From: Paenibacillus sp. JDR-2
GTDB taxonomy: Bacteria > Bacillota > Bacilli > Paenibacillales > Paenibacillaceae
Direction: 5' to 3'
NCBI RefSeq assembly: GCF_000023585.1
Contig: NC_012914.1
Location: 2,371,001-2,435,000, forward strand
Length of the DNA stretch: 64,000 nucleotides
The translations under genes and the position numbers were made by a program. This document shows positions 9,570 to 18,290 of the stretch, one piece after another. The stretch's first letter is position 1. Every line of letters begins with the position of its first letter. Under the pieces are notes generated by a model. It worked only from the letters and a program-made list of their open reading frames with translations, had not been told where the DNA came from and searched no databases.

Positions 9570-11330
9570 TTAAGCCAAGAGCTCCGGAACCTGCTGCTCC
9601 ACAAAGGAACGCACGGCTTCCGCATCGTCGAGATCAAGCACGGCTTCCGCAACGGAAGCAAGCTTAGCGCGGTCAAGACGCGAGAGAAGCGAGCGGGCGG
9701 GGAGGACGGCGGATGCGCTCATGCTGAACTCATCCAGTCCCATGCCGAGCAGTATCGGAATGGCAATTGGCGTTCCCGCCATTTCACCGCACATGCCGAC
9801 CCACTTGTTTTCATTATGAGCTGCGCTGATTACCTGATTGATCAGCCTGAGGACAGGAGGGTGGAGGGGATCGGATAAGTAACCAAGCTTCGGATTCATC
9901 CGGTCTGCCGCCATCGTATATTGCACAAGGTCATTGGTGCCGATACTGAAGAAGTCGACTTCCCGGGCGAACCGGTCCGCCATTTGGGCGGCAGCCGGGA
10001 TTTCAATCATAATGCCAGCTTCAATCTGTTCGTTGAAAGCGATATTTTCGCCTCTGAGCTCCTCCATGGCTTGCTCGAGCAGAGCTTTGGCCTGGCGCCA
10101 TTCGCCGAGCGTAGCAATCATCGGGAACATGACCTTCAGATTGCCGTAGGCGCTTGCGCGCAAAACGGCTCGCAGCTGGGTCTTGAACAGCTCAGGCCGA
10201 TCCAGACAAATCCGGATCGCGCGGTAGCCGAGGAACGGATTGTCTTCCTTCTCGAGCTGCAGGCTTGGCAGCTCCTTATCGCCGCCGATGTCCATCGTCC
10301 GGATGACGATGGGGGCATCTTGCCCAAAGGCTTCGGCTGCTTCCTTATAAGCCGTGAACTGCTCCTCTTCGGATGGCAGATCGGGACGGCCCATGTACAG
10401 AAACTCGGTACGGAACAGGCCAACGCCTTCGGCGCCTTGTTCATGCGCCTGACGGGCGTCTTGCACGGAGCCAATGTTAGCGACCAGTTCAACCTGATGT
10501 CCGTCCGCGCTAACCGAAGGCTTGCCGCGGAATTGCTCAAGAAGCAGGCGTTGTCCCGCAGCTTTTTCTTGCAGCGCTTGATAACGGGCCAGCTCTTCGT
10601 CTTCCGGCTCGACCAGAACAAGTCCGGCCGCGCCGTCTACGATAACGAGCTGGCCGTCCTCAATATTCATCGCTTCATTACCGGCGCCTACAATTGCAGG
10701 GATGCCGACCGAACGGGCAATTATCGCGGAGTGGGAGGTACGCCCACCGACAGCGGTTACGAATCCGCCGATGACAGATGGATCAAGCTGGGCCGTATCC
10801 GACGGCGTCAGATCGAAGGCGAACAGGATAGATTTCTCATTTGTATTTGCGTCTATTGATGCGGAAGCAAATTCATCGGCGTCCGTGCCGTGACCAAGCT
10901 TGCGGACGACGCGGCGGCTGACATCGCGGACATCCGCCGCGCGCTCCCGCAAATATTCGTCATCCAGGGAGGCGAGCATTTCGGCTACTTCTTCGCCGGA
11001 TTCGTTCATCGCCGATTCCGCCTTGTAACGTTGTCCGCGGATCCGTTCCTGTGCCGCGCCAATCAATTCTTCGTCTTCAAGCAGCATCAAATGCGCTTCG
11101 AAAATTTCGGCTTCCTTCTCGCGCCCGTCCGCAATCATGCGGGCATGAAGCTCTTCAAGCTCACTACGCGCTGCCGCCACAGCAGAATCGAAGCGGCTGA
11201 GTTCAGCCGCTTCTTCACCTGCTTCGACATAAGTAATCCCTTGAGGAACAGCCTCTTCGCGGAGGATAATCGCCCGGCCGATTGCATAACCTTCCGACGC
11301 GGCGATCCCTTTTATCTCGGTTGCCATCAT
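9570..11330 (-). CDS. ptsI: PTS enzyme I (phosphoenolpyruvate-protein phosphotransferase)
   Basis: 586 aa, normal length. It transfers phosphate from PEP to HPr in the cytoplasm. Visible signatures are the N-terminal helical HPr-binding region, the active-site His in GGRTSHSAIIARSVGIPAIVG, the PEP-binding region with FRTEFLYMGR, IGTNDLVQYTMAADR, and the conserved Cys in WVGMCGEMAG. The start is ATG-ATG, 7 nt after GGAGG. It follows ptsH by 15 bp and is the last gene of the glcT-IIA-IICB-ptsH-ptsI operon. Putting the general PTS proteins in the same transcript as the glucose-type permease links their level to GlcT control. Confidence 0.97.
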   Translation of the reverse strand: MMATEIKGIAASEGYAIGRAIILREEAVPQGITYVEAGEEAAELSRFDSAVAAARSELEELHARMIADGREKEAEIFEAHLMLLEDEELIGAAQERIRGQRYKAESAMNESGEEVAEMLASLDDEYLRERAADVRDVSRRVVRKLGHGTDADEFASASIDANTNEKSILFAFDLTPSDTAQLDPSVIGGFVTAVGGRTSHSAIIARSVGIPAIVGAGNEAMNIEDGQLVIVDGAAGLVLVEPEDEELARYQALQEKAAGQRLLLEQFRGKPSVSADGHQVELVANIGSVQDARQAHEQGAEGVGLFRTEFLYMGRPDLPSEEEQFTAYKEAAEAFGQDAPIVIRTMDIGGDKELPSLQLEKEDNPFLGYRAIRICLDRPELFKTQLRAVLRASAYGNLKVMFPMIATLGEWRQAKALLEQAMEELRGENIAFNEQIEAGIMIEIPAAAQMADRFAREVDFFSIGTNDLVQYTMAADRMNPKLGYLSDPLHPPVLRLINQVISAAHNENKWVGMCGEMAGTPIAIPILLGMGLDEFSMSASAVLPARSLLSRLDRAKLASVAEAVLDLDDAEAVRSFVEQQVPELLA

Positions 11331-11345
11331 TTGAGTGCCTCCTTA

Positions 11346-11606
11346 CTATGCTTCTACAGAAGCCAGTACAGCACCAATAGCGTCAACCGCAGCTTCAGCT
11401 TTTTCTCCTTCGGCACTGACGGTTACCGTATCATTTTGCTTGGCTCCGATCGACAGCACGTTAACCAGGCTTTTTGCGCTGACCTTACGTCCGCCTTTCT
11501 CCAGGTAAACGGTGCCTTCGCAAATTTTAGCAGCTTCAACGATTTTTTTAGCGGGACGGGCGTGGACGCCCGTCGGGTTCATAACTACGTATGCTTTCTC
11601 CACCAT
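11346..11606 (-). CDS. ptsH: Phosphocarrier protein HPr
   Basis: 86 aa. It carries phosphate from enzyme I to EIIA. His15 lies in GVHARPA. The regulatory Ser46 site (HPr kinase target in Firmicutes) corresponds to AKSLVNVLSIG. It is preceded by a strong AGGAGG and by a hairpin at 11617-11666 that separates it from the IICB gene. P-Ser-HPr is the CcpA corepressor in this phylum, which fits the cre-like site at the operon promoter. Confidence 0.97.
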   Translation of the reverse strand: MVEKAYVVMNPTGVHARPAKKIVEAAKICEGTVYLEKGGRKVSAKSLVNVLSIGAKQNDTVTVSAEGEKAEAAVDAIGAVLASVEA

Positions 11607-11616
11607 AAATCCTCCT

Positions 11617-11666
11617 AAAAAGAATTGCCACGCAAATGGCCTTGTTTGGGCTATTTGTGGTGATTC
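11617..11666 (-). promoter_or_regulatory. Intercistronic hairpin upstream of ptsH
   Basis: On the minus strand GAAT-CACCAC-AAAT-GCC pairs, with small internal loops, with GGC-ATTTG-CGTGG-AATTC, and five T residues follow just before the ptsH ribosome binding site. It could be a leaky terminator that lowers ptsHI read-through, or an RNA-processing/stability element. Confidence 0.6.
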
Positions 11667-11713
11667 TTACTTCGTAAGTTTAAGTTAAGTGATTCATCCT
11701 ATTATTTATCTGA

Positions 11714-13165
11714 TTACATGCGTTTTTTAATTTGTTCTTTCAACCGTTCCGACTGCGTACCGAAAATCGCCTGCACGGCGCCTTTCCCGAGACGCATAAC
11801 GCCTGCCGCTCCAAGACGCTTCAGCTCAGCGTCGTTTACCGCTTTCTCGTCTTTTACGATCAGACGGAGGCGGGTGATACAAGCATCGATGCTCTCGATA
11901 TTGCCGGAACCGCCGAGCGCAGCAAGGACCTGACTCGCTTTATCGTCGCCCGCACCTGCCGGAGCTGCATCCTTGGCGCCTTCTTCCACCAAGTCATCGT
12001 CTTCGCGGCCTGGCGTTTTCAGGTTGAGCTTCACGATTACGACGCGGAACAGGACATAGTACACCACAGCGTAAACGAGACCAATCGGGATAATCATCCA
12101 GCCCTTCGTGGAGAGCGGATAGTTGATCGCGTAGTCAAGGAAGCCGGCCGAGAAGCCGAAGCCATGATGAATGCCAAGCTCAACGACAAGCCATGCGGAG
12201 ATACCGGTCAACACGGCGTGGATCACGTACAGCACCGGTGCCACGAACATAAACGCGAATTCAAGCGGCTCTGTAATACCCGTCAGGAACGAAGCAAGAG
12301 CGGAGCCGATAAAGATGGAAGAGACAAGCTTGCGTTTTTCCGGTTTTGCCGTATGAATAATCGCAAAGGCAGCAGCCGGGAGGGCGAACATCATGATCGG
12401 GAAGAAGCCTGTCATGAACATGCCTGCAGTTGGGTCGCCTGCAAAGAAGCGGTGCAGGTCGCCGTGAACGACGTTGCCGGCAGCATCCGTGTAGTCGCCG
12501 ATTTGGAACCAGGCGATTGCGTTAATGACATGGTGCAGACCAAACGGAATGAGGAGCCGGTTGGCCGTCATGAAGATAAACGCGCCGACGCCGCCAAGGT
12601 CAACAATCCAGCGGCCGAACGTATCGAGCCACGATTGGACAGGTCCCCAGATGAGACCAAAGATAAGACCTACGATAACCATTGCAAACGAGGTGATAAT
12701 CGGAACAAAACGTTTGCCGCCAAAGAAGCCGAGCCAATCCGGAAGCTTGATGTCATGGTACTTGTTATAGAAGTAGGAAGCGACAAGACCCGCAATGATA
12801 CCGCCCAATACACCCATGTTAAGCGTTGTGTCTTTATCCACGAGACCCGTGAATACGGTTGGGATTTTGCCCAGCACGTTCGTAAGAACAAGATACGCGA
12901 TAACGGCGGCAAGCGTTGCAACCGCATCGCCGGCCATCCCGATCGCAACGCCAATCGCGAAGATGAGAGGCAGGTTGTCAAAAATCGCGGAGCCTCCCGC
13001 TGCAAGGAACGGAGCGATATAATGGTTCAGGAAGTCGCCGAACTGGCCAAATCCGAAATCCTTTACATAATCGATGTTGCCGAAACGAAGCAGAAGGGCT
13101 GCCGCAGGCAAAGCTGCGACGGGAAGCATTAGAGATTTACCGATCTTTTGCAAAAATGCGAGCAT
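11714..13165 (-). CDS. nagE: PTS EIICB permease, N-acetylglucosamine/glucose family
   Basis: 483 aa. The IIC part (residues about 1-390) has the multi-span start MLAFLQKIGKSLMLPVAALP, the sugar-site motif GITEPLEFAFMF, and the region around GDLHRFFAGDPTAGMFMTGF, closer to NagE/NagP than to PtsG. The IIB domain (about 405-483) has the phosphorylated Cys in DACITRLRL. No IIA domain is fused; the separate IIA gene lies just upstream. Substrate could be GlcNAc (sequence resemblance) or glucose (partner regulator is GlcT), so the gene symbol is provisional. The start is supported by GGAGTGAG. Confidence 0.85.
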   Translation of the reverse strand: MLAFLQKIGKSLMLPVAALPAAALLLRFGNIDYVKDFGFGQFGDFLNHYIAPFLAAGGSAIFDNLPLIFAIGVAIGMAGDAVATLAAVIAYLVLTNVLGKIPTVFTGLVDKDTTLNMGVLGGIIAGLVASYFYNKYHDIKLPDWLGFFGGKRFVPIITSFAMVIVGLIFGLIWGPVQSWLDTFGRWIVDLGGVGAFIFMTANRLLIPFGLHHVINAIAWFQIGDYTDAAGNVVHGDLHRFFAGDPTAGMFMTGFFPIMMFALPAAAFAIIHTAKPEKRKLVSSIFIGSALASFLTGITEPLEFAFMFVAPVLYVIHAVLTGISAWLVVELGIHHGFGFSAGFLDYAINYPLSTKGWMIIPIGLVYAVVYYVLFRVVIVKLNLKTPGREDDDLVEEGAKDAAPAGAGDDKASQVLAALGGSGNIESIDACITRLRLIVKDEKAVNDAELKRLGAAGVMRLGKGAVQAIFGTQSERLKEQIKKRM

Positions 13166-13189
13166 CTTATCTCACTCCATGTCAATAGT

Positions 13190-13675
13190 TTAGGTTTTCA
13201 GAACAACCTTAATCGTATCCGGATCTCCGGCATTTACGGTTTTGAAGGTGCATTCCACTTTCTCCGCGCCTTCTTCGTTCGCTACGATAACCGGCGTTAT
13301 TACCGGGTAACCCGCATCGCGGATTTTGTCCAGATCGCATTCGAGAAGGGTTTGACCCGCTTTGAAGGAATCGCCTGTCTTCACAAGCGCTTTGAAGCCG
13401 TCGCCGTTTAAGGCGACAGTATTGATGCCAACGTGAATAAGCAGCTGCAGTCCGGACGAATGCTCAATGATCAAGGCATGATGCGTATCGATCAAATGAC
13501 TTACTACGCCGTCAAACGGCGCGATGACGCGGCCTTCCGTTGGCTCGATTGCAACGCCTTCTCCCATTAAACCCTGCGCGAACGCTTCATCAGGCACTTC
13601 GCTCAGCGGAACAAGCTTGCCGCTAAGAGGTGCAGCTACACTAACGGAATTCGATTTTTTGCCAAACCATTTCAT
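13190..13675 (-). CDS. PTS EIIA component, glucose type
   Basis: 161 aa, single-domain EIIA(Glc)/Crr type. The phospho-accepting His lies in LLIHVGINTVAL and the second active-site His in THHALIIEHSSG. It passes phosphate from HPr to the IIB domain encoded 24 bp downstream. ATG is preceded by AAGGAGT. It sits between glcT and the IICB gene, so the transport unit is split into IIA and IICB polypeptides. Confidence 0.92.
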   Translation of the reverse strand: MKWFGKKSNSVSVAAPLSGKLVPLSEVPDEAFAQGLMGEGVAIEPTEGRVIAPFDGVVSHLIDTHHALIIEHSSGLQLLIHVGINTVALNGDGFKALVKTGDSFKAGQTLLECDLDKIRDAGYPVITPVIVANEEGAEKVECTFKTVNAGDPDTIKVVLKT

Positions 13676-13716
13676 ATGATCTACTCCTTGCTATCCATGT
13701 TGTTGTCTGTCTATGT

Positions 13717-14577
13717 TCATTCTGCATCCACCGATCGGAACAACCGGTACAAATGCATCGCGAGATAACCGATCTCGTCGGAGGAGACCTTGACGTTTAG
13801 TCTTTCTCCGATCATTTGCGCGATTAATTCCGCCTTCTGGTGCTCAGTAGGTATTTTGTCTTTAATCTCTGCGGAGAACGGATTTTCGGTTTCCTTATTC
13901 TGCAAAATACGTTCCATCATATAACGCAAATGCATAATCAGCCTGGCATAATCCGAGCTCTTCTTAGACAATGGCGCTTCCCGCCAGCCTTCGATCCGCT
14001 CAACGATCTCGTTCATCAGCTCCGTCAGCTGAACCATCTGTCCTGCGGTTACGGACCCTGCTGCCGAATACACGTGATACGTTAGAAAACCAACTTCATC
14101 TTCAGGGATAGTGATGTCGAATTTCTCGCTGATCATCTTGGCTGCCTTGGCGGCGATCTTGAACTCCTGGGGATAACACATCTTTGTTTCATACAGGAAA
14201 GGATTGACGATTTCCATGCCGTTTCTTAACCGGTAGACGACAAACTGGATATGGCTCGGTAAGGCGAAGTACACTTTCGGATCGACAGGCGTTCCCAGCC
14301 GTTCCCGAATCTCATCAATGATCTGCTCGGAGATTTGCACCACTTCCGGGTCCAATTCCTCCAGTAGAGAATGGTAATGCAGCGCTTTATCCCGGTCGTC
14401 AAGCCGGTACCGCTTCTCAATTCGCGGGTCTTCGGCATCGATAAACTTCTGGCCCTTGCATGAGAAGCCAATGCCTTTGCCAAACAGCACGTATTCCCTC
14501 GATGACTTCGGTTCCATCGTTAGGATGACATTGTTGCCAACGATCCGATCGATCCGAAGTTGTCCCGTAAGTCCCAC
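13717..14577 (-). CDS. glcT: Transcription antiterminator GlcT (BglG/LicT family)
   Basis: 286 aa from a GTG at 14577, 7 nt after GAGGAGGG. A longer frame from 14640 would run through the terminator hairpin of the leader and was rejected. The N-terminal RNA-binding domain (residues about 1-60) contains IGFSCKG. Two PRD domains follow with their regulatory His residues (for example LTYHVYSAAGS and IGYLAMHLYRLF). Known role: when unphosphorylated by the PTS, it binds a RAT hairpin and prevents terminator formation. Unlike in B. subtilis, where the RAT lies between glcT and ptsG, here the RAT and terminator lie upstream of glcT, so it should control its own synthesis and the whole operon. Confidence 0.93.
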   Translation of the reverse strand: MGLTGQLRIDRIVGNNVILTMEPKSSREYVLFGKGIGFSCKGQKFIDAEDPRIEKRYRLDDRDKALHYHSLLEELDPEVVQISEQIIDEIRERLGTPVDPKVYFALPSHIQFVVYRLRNGMEIVNPFLYETKMCYPQEFKIAAKAAKMISEKFDITIPEDEVGFLTYHVYSAAGSVTAGQMVQLTELMNEIVERIEGWREAPLSKKSSDYARLIMHLRYMMERILQNKETENPFSAEIKDKIPTEHQKAELIAQMIGERLNVKVSSDEIGYLAMHLYRLFRSVDAE

Positions 14578-14620
14578 GTCAATCCCTCCTCTCAGTAGTA
14601 AATTCCCCATTTTGAGCACA

Positions 14621-14670
14621 AAAAAACCAAGAAAAGACACCGCCGTATTCCGGGCGGATACTCTCCTTGG
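14621..14670 (-). terminator. Regulated terminator in the glcT operon leader
   Basis: On the minus strand CCAAGGAGAG plus CCGCC pair with GGCGG plus CTTTTCTTGG (two G-T wobbles, a 3-nt internal mismatch), followed by six T residues. Its 5' arm overlaps the 3' end of the RAT by two bases, so the two structures exclude each other. Confidence 0.88.
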
Positions 14671-14699
14671 CTCATGCCTAGTCGAACTAGTAACATGCC
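14669..14699 (-). promoter_or_regulatory. Ribonucleic antiterminator (RAT), GlcT type
   Basis: The minus strand contains GTTACT, a short loop with TTCG, and GGCATGAG, flanked by GGC/GCC. These are the conserved positions of GlcT-family RAT elements. It sits directly before the terminator at 14621-14670. Confidence 0.88.
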
Positions 14700-14730
14700 A
14701 AAAGGCTTGTTATATATTTGGCTCGTTATC

Positions 14731-14759
14731 ACTATAAATCATGCAAGCGTTTACGTCAA
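14731..14759 (-). promoter_or_regulatory. SigA-type promoter of the glcT-PTS operon with overlapping cre-like site
   Basis: On the minus strand: -35 TTGACG (14759-14754), 17-bp spacer, -10 TATAGT (14736-14731). The spacer contains CGTAAACGCTTGCA (14755-14742), which matches 12 of 14 positions of the CcpA cre consensus, suggesting carbon catabolite control (inference). Confidence 0.8.
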
Positions 14760-14896
14760 TTGAAAAATATTCACTCCTCCTATTCCTCTCCGGTGATTCT
14801 TGAGACCTACCTTACAAGAACCCTTCTAGTTGGTTTTCATATAATAGTAGATAAAGCATCCTTTAAGTTTTAGAGGGTCAATAGGGGGTGAAACAG

Positions 14897-15655
14897 ATGG
14901 CGACGCTTATTTCTCACTTCTATAATGAGGCATATTTGCTGCCTTGGTGGCTGATGCATCATGTTCCCTTATTTGACCATGGCATTATGATTAACCGAGG
15001 GTCAACGGACAGATCTGCGGACATTATCCGGAAGCTCGCTCCTCACTGGGAAATCAGGGATTCCGTCGTTCCGGACTTCCATGCCGTTAAGGTCGACAAG
15101 GAAGTGATGAGTATCGAGAAGGCGGTATCAGGCTGGAAAATCGTGCTGAATACAACGGAGTTTCTCGTCAGCCGATACGGCATTCAGCTATTTCAGATCC
15201 TGGATTCGCTTGGCGGAAAAATGTATTCGGTGCGGACCATTACGATGGTTGATCCTCCAGGTTACTATACGGATCCTATCTATGCGCTGCCGCTGGTCAA
15301 ACAACGCTATCACGGCTTATTCCCGGCAGATCCTCAAGCCTTGTATCACGGAAGATTTATTCATAAATACAGAAGCGGCGGATACACGGCAGGCAGGCAT
15401 TGGACGACCAAACCTTATGAGGTGCTTCTGATTCCGGCTTTTATTATGAAGTTCTCGTTCAGCCCGTGGAATCACGCGATGCGTGCAAGAAAAATGCAGA
15501 TTGGCCCCACGATTCCGGAAGATGCTTTGAAGAGCAATATGGGAAACCATCATCTATTTAATTTGCAGGAACTAGAGGCTAAATATTTAGCTCTTGCGGG
15601 AATTACGGAGGATTTGCGGCGTATCCCGGAATTCAGGTCGTTAAGATTACGTTAG
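14897..15655 (+). CDS. Glycosyltransferase family 2-like protein
   Basis: About 252 aa. The N-terminus (ATLISHFYNEAYLLPWWLMHH, then GIMINRGSTDRSADIIRKL) resembles the Glyco_tranf_2_4/GT92-like group, whose members read NEA-YLPWWL and NxGSTD. The usual acidic metal-site motif appears altered: the equivalent of DxDEF reads NTTEFLV, so activity is uncertain. No signal peptide or membrane span is seen. ATG at 14897 is preceded by AGGGGGTG; a GTG at 14888 is an alternative. An epimerase gene follows 36 bp downstream, so both may act in surface-sugar synthesis. Confidence 0.72.
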   Translation: MATLISHFYNEAYLLPWWLMHHVPLFDHGIMINRGSTDRSADIIRKLAPHWEIRDSVVPDFHAVKVDKEVMSIEKAVSGWKIVLNTTEFLVSRYGIQLFQILDSLGGKMYSVRTITMVDPPGYYTDPIYALPLVKQRYHGLFPADPQALYHGRFIHKYRSGGYTAGRHWTTKPYEVLLIPAFIMKFSFSPWNHAMRARKMQIGPTIPEDALKSNMGNHHLFNLQELEAKYLALAGITEDLRRIPEFRSLRLR

Positions 15656-15691
15656 CGTAGGTTACTTCTGATCGGAGGGAAGGGATGACTT

Positions 15692-16585
15692 GTGGTGCAT
15701 AAGGTAGCCGTGACTGGCGCAACCGGCTGGATTGGCCGGTATGTAGTTGCTTTGCTGCTGGCAAAAGGGTATGAGGTTCATGCCACTTACAGAAAATCCA
15801 AGCTTGCATTAGGCGGGATTTGGCATCAGGTCGATCTGCTGAGCGCGGACGAGGCGGTACGGTTTATCGGGAAGGTAAAGCCCGATTCGTTAATCCATCT
15901 TGCTTGGGACGCCGTTCCTCCGGAATGTTACCGGTCCCTGGCCAATTATGAATGGACAAGGTGCAGCATGGCGCTTATTCATCAGTTTGTCCAAAGCGGC
16001 GGCAAGCGTATAATTGTAGCCGGAACGGGCGCGGAATATGTATGGGGAGAAGGGGGATTGTCGGAGAAGGAATCGCCGGATTCTTATATTCATGCTTATG
16101 CAGCCTGCAAAAACAGCCTGCGGGTCTGGCTGGAATCCTATGCCCGGATAGCCGGCTTTAGCTGCGCATGGGGCAGGTTATTTCATTTGTACGGTCCCCA
16201 TGATCCGGGTAAAAGACTGGTGGCGTCTACGATTACTTCCTTGTTGAACAAGAAAGAAGCTTATTGCAGGTACGGCGGTCTGTACCGGGATTATTTGTAT
16301 ATCGAGGACGCGGCGGATGCACTGGTTAGTCTATTCGAAAGTCCCTGCGAGGGAACAGTAAATATTGCAAGCGGACAGCCGGTTCAACTGGAGCGCATGG
16401 TCAGATTGATCGGCAGCCTTATAGGAAGCGAAGCAAATATCAGAATTGGCGATGAGCAGCCGGAGGAGCCAGTTGTGGTATTGGCGGACATTTCTAGACT
16501 TGATTATGAAGTGTTGTGGAAACCCGCGTTTTCATTGCCCCTAGGTTTGGAACGGACTATAAAATGGTATTCGGATCGGCCTTAA
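15692..16585 (+). CDS. NAD-dependent epimerase/dehydratase (extended SDR)
   Basis: 297 aa. The Rossmann nucleotide-binding motif GATGWIG is at residues 9-15. The catalytic Tyr-x3-Lys appears as YAACK. The C-terminal half has YRDYLYIEDAADAL and VNIASGQP, as in sugar-nucleotide epimerases/reductases. The start is GTG (two in tandem) after GGAGGGAAGGG. It probably forms an operon with the glycosyltransferase gene and acts on a nucleotide sugar; the exact reaction cannot be assigned. Confidence 0.82.
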   Translation: MVHKVAVTGATGWIGRYVVALLLAKGYEVHATYRKSKLALGGIWHQVDLLSADEAVRFIGKVKPDSLIHLAWDAVPPECYRSLANYEWTRCSMALIHQFVQSGGKRIIVAGTGAEYVWGEGGLSEKESPDSYIHAYAACKNSLRVWLESYARIAGFSCAWGRLFHLYGPHDPGKRLVASTITSLLNKKEAYCRYGGLYRDYLYIEDAADALVSLFESPCEGTVNIASGQPVQLERMVRLIGSLIGSEANIRIGDEQPEEPVVVLADISRLDYEVLWKPAFSLPLGLERTIKWYSDRP

Positions 16586-16586
16586 C

Positions 16587-16630
16587 AGGAGTGCTGTGCC
16601 ATGTCCGATATGGTCAGCTCTTCTTTTTTT
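16587..16630 (+). terminator. Intrinsic terminator after the epimerase gene
   Basis: GAGTGCTGTGCCAT pairs imperfectly with ATGGTCAGCTCTTC around a 7-nt loop, followed by a run of seven T. Confidence 0.7.
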
Positions 16631-16670
16631 GCGAGTAAGCTTGACGAATTCGTCATAATTAGGCACAATT

Positions 16671-16711
16671 ACTTACTAGAGACTTCACTTACTATACGTA
16701 TACTACTTACT
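16671..16711 (+). promoter_or_regulatory. Operator-like repeats before the LLM oxidoreductase gene
   Basis: ACTTACT occurs three times (16671, 16687, 16705) and the palindrome TATACGTATA lies between the second and third copy. TTGACG at 16641 is a possible -35. The string TCACTTACTAT (16685-16695) recurs before the second LLM gene at 43955. Confidence 0.5.
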
Positions 16712-16792
16712 TTACGTACATGAATAGGAATGGAAGCAATGTCAATCATTAGACTATTAGATCACGGTGGCATTGCTGAGGAGGACATATGG

Positions 16793-17854
16793 ATGGTTTC
16801 ATCAGGGAATGACGGAAATTTTGAGTTTGGCATTTACACTTTAGGCGATCTTGCGGTTGATTCCCGTACGGGCGGGCTCAAGAACGCGGGAGAACGAATG
16901 AAGGAGATTATCCGGGCAGCCAAAGTTGCGGATGAAGCGGGCATTAACGTATTTGGAGTAGGCGAGCATCACCGCCTGGACTTTGCTTTATCCTCGCCGC
17001 CGGTTATTCTTGCCGCAATAGCGCAAGCGACCTCCCGCATTCGTCTTACAAGTGCAACTACGGTACTAGGGACGGCGGACCCGGTAAGGGTATTCGAGGA
17101 TTTTGCGACGCTGGATCTCATCTCTGACGGGCGTGCTGAGATTATCGCGGGCCGCGGCGCTTATATCGAATCGTTTCCGCTCTTTGGCTTTGAGCTGGAT
17201 GACTATAAAGAATTGTTCGCTGAGAAGCTTGAATTAATGAGACAGCTTAATTTGTCGGAACGGATTACATGGAACGGCCGACTCCGCAGTCCTTTGGAGG
17301 ATGCGGAAATTGCTCCGCGTCCGAAGCAGGCGGCGATCCCGATCTGGGTCGGCGTAGGCAGCACGGCGGAAAGCGCGGCTCTGGCCGGTCGGCATGGGGC
17401 AGGCATGGCACTGGCGCTGCTTGGCGGAGAACCGTCGAAATACAAGCATCTTGTAGACTGCTATAAGGAAGCAGGGGTCGCAGCGGGCTACCGGAAAGAA
17501 GAGCTGAGGGTAGCGATTACCGGTCACTGTTATGTTGCGAAGACAACCGGGCAGGCGCTGGATGAATTTTATGCCGGCTATTCGGTGTACTATTCCCAGT
17601 TCATGGGCGGCAAGGAGAACGGAACTCCACTCTCGCGGGAGGACTTTGAGAAGCTGGCGGATTCGCTTGCGATCGGCAGTCCGGAGCTGATTGCGGAGAA
17701 GATTATTGCTCAGCATAAGCTGTTTGGCCATTCCCGCTTTATGGCTCAGATGGACATTGGCGGCATGCCTGCCGCGCAGGTGGAGTCTTCGATCCGATTG
17801 CTGGCGAAGGAAGTTGCGCCGCTTGTCCGGGAAGCCCTGCAAATAAAAGTGTAG
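16793..17854 (+). CDS. LLM-class flavin-dependent oxidoreductase
   Basis: 353 aa from ATG at 16793, 8 nt after GAGGAGG. An in-frame ATG at 16730 lacks a ribosome binding site. The luciferase-like TIM barrel starts at FEFGIYTLGDL and contains VGEHHRLDFALSSPP, RIRLTSATTVLG and DGRAEIIAGRGA, the F420/FMN-binding landmarks of the family. It is probably an FMN-dependent monooxygenase or reductase; the substrate is unknown. It stands alone between a terminator and an FMN riboswitch. Operator-like repeats upstream suggest inducible expression, perhaps by an electrophile or redox signal. Confidence 0.87.
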   Translation: MVSSGNDGNFEFGIYTLGDLAVDSRTGGLKNAGERMKEIIRAAKVADEAGINVFGVGEHHRLDFALSSPPVILAAIAQATSRIRLTSATTVLGTADPVRVFEDFATLDLISDGRAEIIAGRGAYIESFPLFGFELDDYKELFAEKLELMRQLNLSERITWNGRLRSPLEDAEIAPRPKQAAIPIWVGVGSTAESAALAGRHGAGMALALLGGEPSKYKHLVDCYKEAGVAAGYRKEELRVAITGHCYVAKTTGQALDEFYAGYSVYYSQFMGGKENGTPLSREDFEKLADSLAIGSPELIAEKIIAQHKLFGHSRFMAQMDIGGMPAAQVESSIRLLAKEVAPLVREALQIKV

Positions 17855-17948
17855 TTAAACGATTGCTAAAACTCACTATTCATACTAGACAACTCGGAAA
17901 AACAGCGTTATACTCAATCCAATCATTTAAAAAATTTAATGGAATAAG

Positions 17949-18105
17949 GATCTTCGGGGCAGGGTGAAATTCCTGACCGGCGGTAAACGTTAATTCTGCT
18001 TGGCAGAGGATAGCAAAGCCCGCGACTCCCTGAGCTGACTAACAGCAAGGGGACTGACTTGGTGCAACTCCAAGGCCGACGGTATAGTCCGGATGATAGA
18101 AGATC
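17949..18105 (+). promoter_or_regulatory. FMN riboswitch (RFN element)
   Basis: All landmarks are present in order: P1 arm GATCTTC, then GGGGCAGGGTGAAATTCC, GACCGGCGGTAAA, AGCCCGCGA, TTGGTGCAACTCCAA, CCGACGGTATAGTCCGGATG, and the closing P1 arm GAAGATC. It is followed by a terminator hairpin at 18163 and then the DMT transporter gene. High FMN is expected to favour termination. Confidence 0.96.
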
Positions 18106-18162
18106 GCTTAAGTAAGCCTGCAGAAGGCGGGAAACCGCCAATATGCATGTTTATTTGAGTTG

Positions 18163-18202
18163 GCCCCGATTCGCGAACAACCAAGCGGATCGGGGCTTTT
18201 TA
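18163..18202 (+). terminator. Expression-platform terminator of the FMN riboswitch
   Basis: GCCCCGAT...CGC pairs with GCG...ATCGGGGC and is followed by TTTTTA, 57 nt after the aptamer and 89 nt before the transporter start. Confidence 0.85.
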
Positions 18203-18290
18203 TTGCATAGCGAAACCGTCTGCTGCTCTTCTAGCCGAAGGAGCAAACGGTAACGCTTGCTCCGTCCTGTATTCAGAAAGGGTACTCATT

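Noticed and set aside
9473..9667. Small open frame between the ABC operon and ptsI
   Set aside because: It runs through the bidirectional terminator and into the 3' end of ptsI on the opposite strand.
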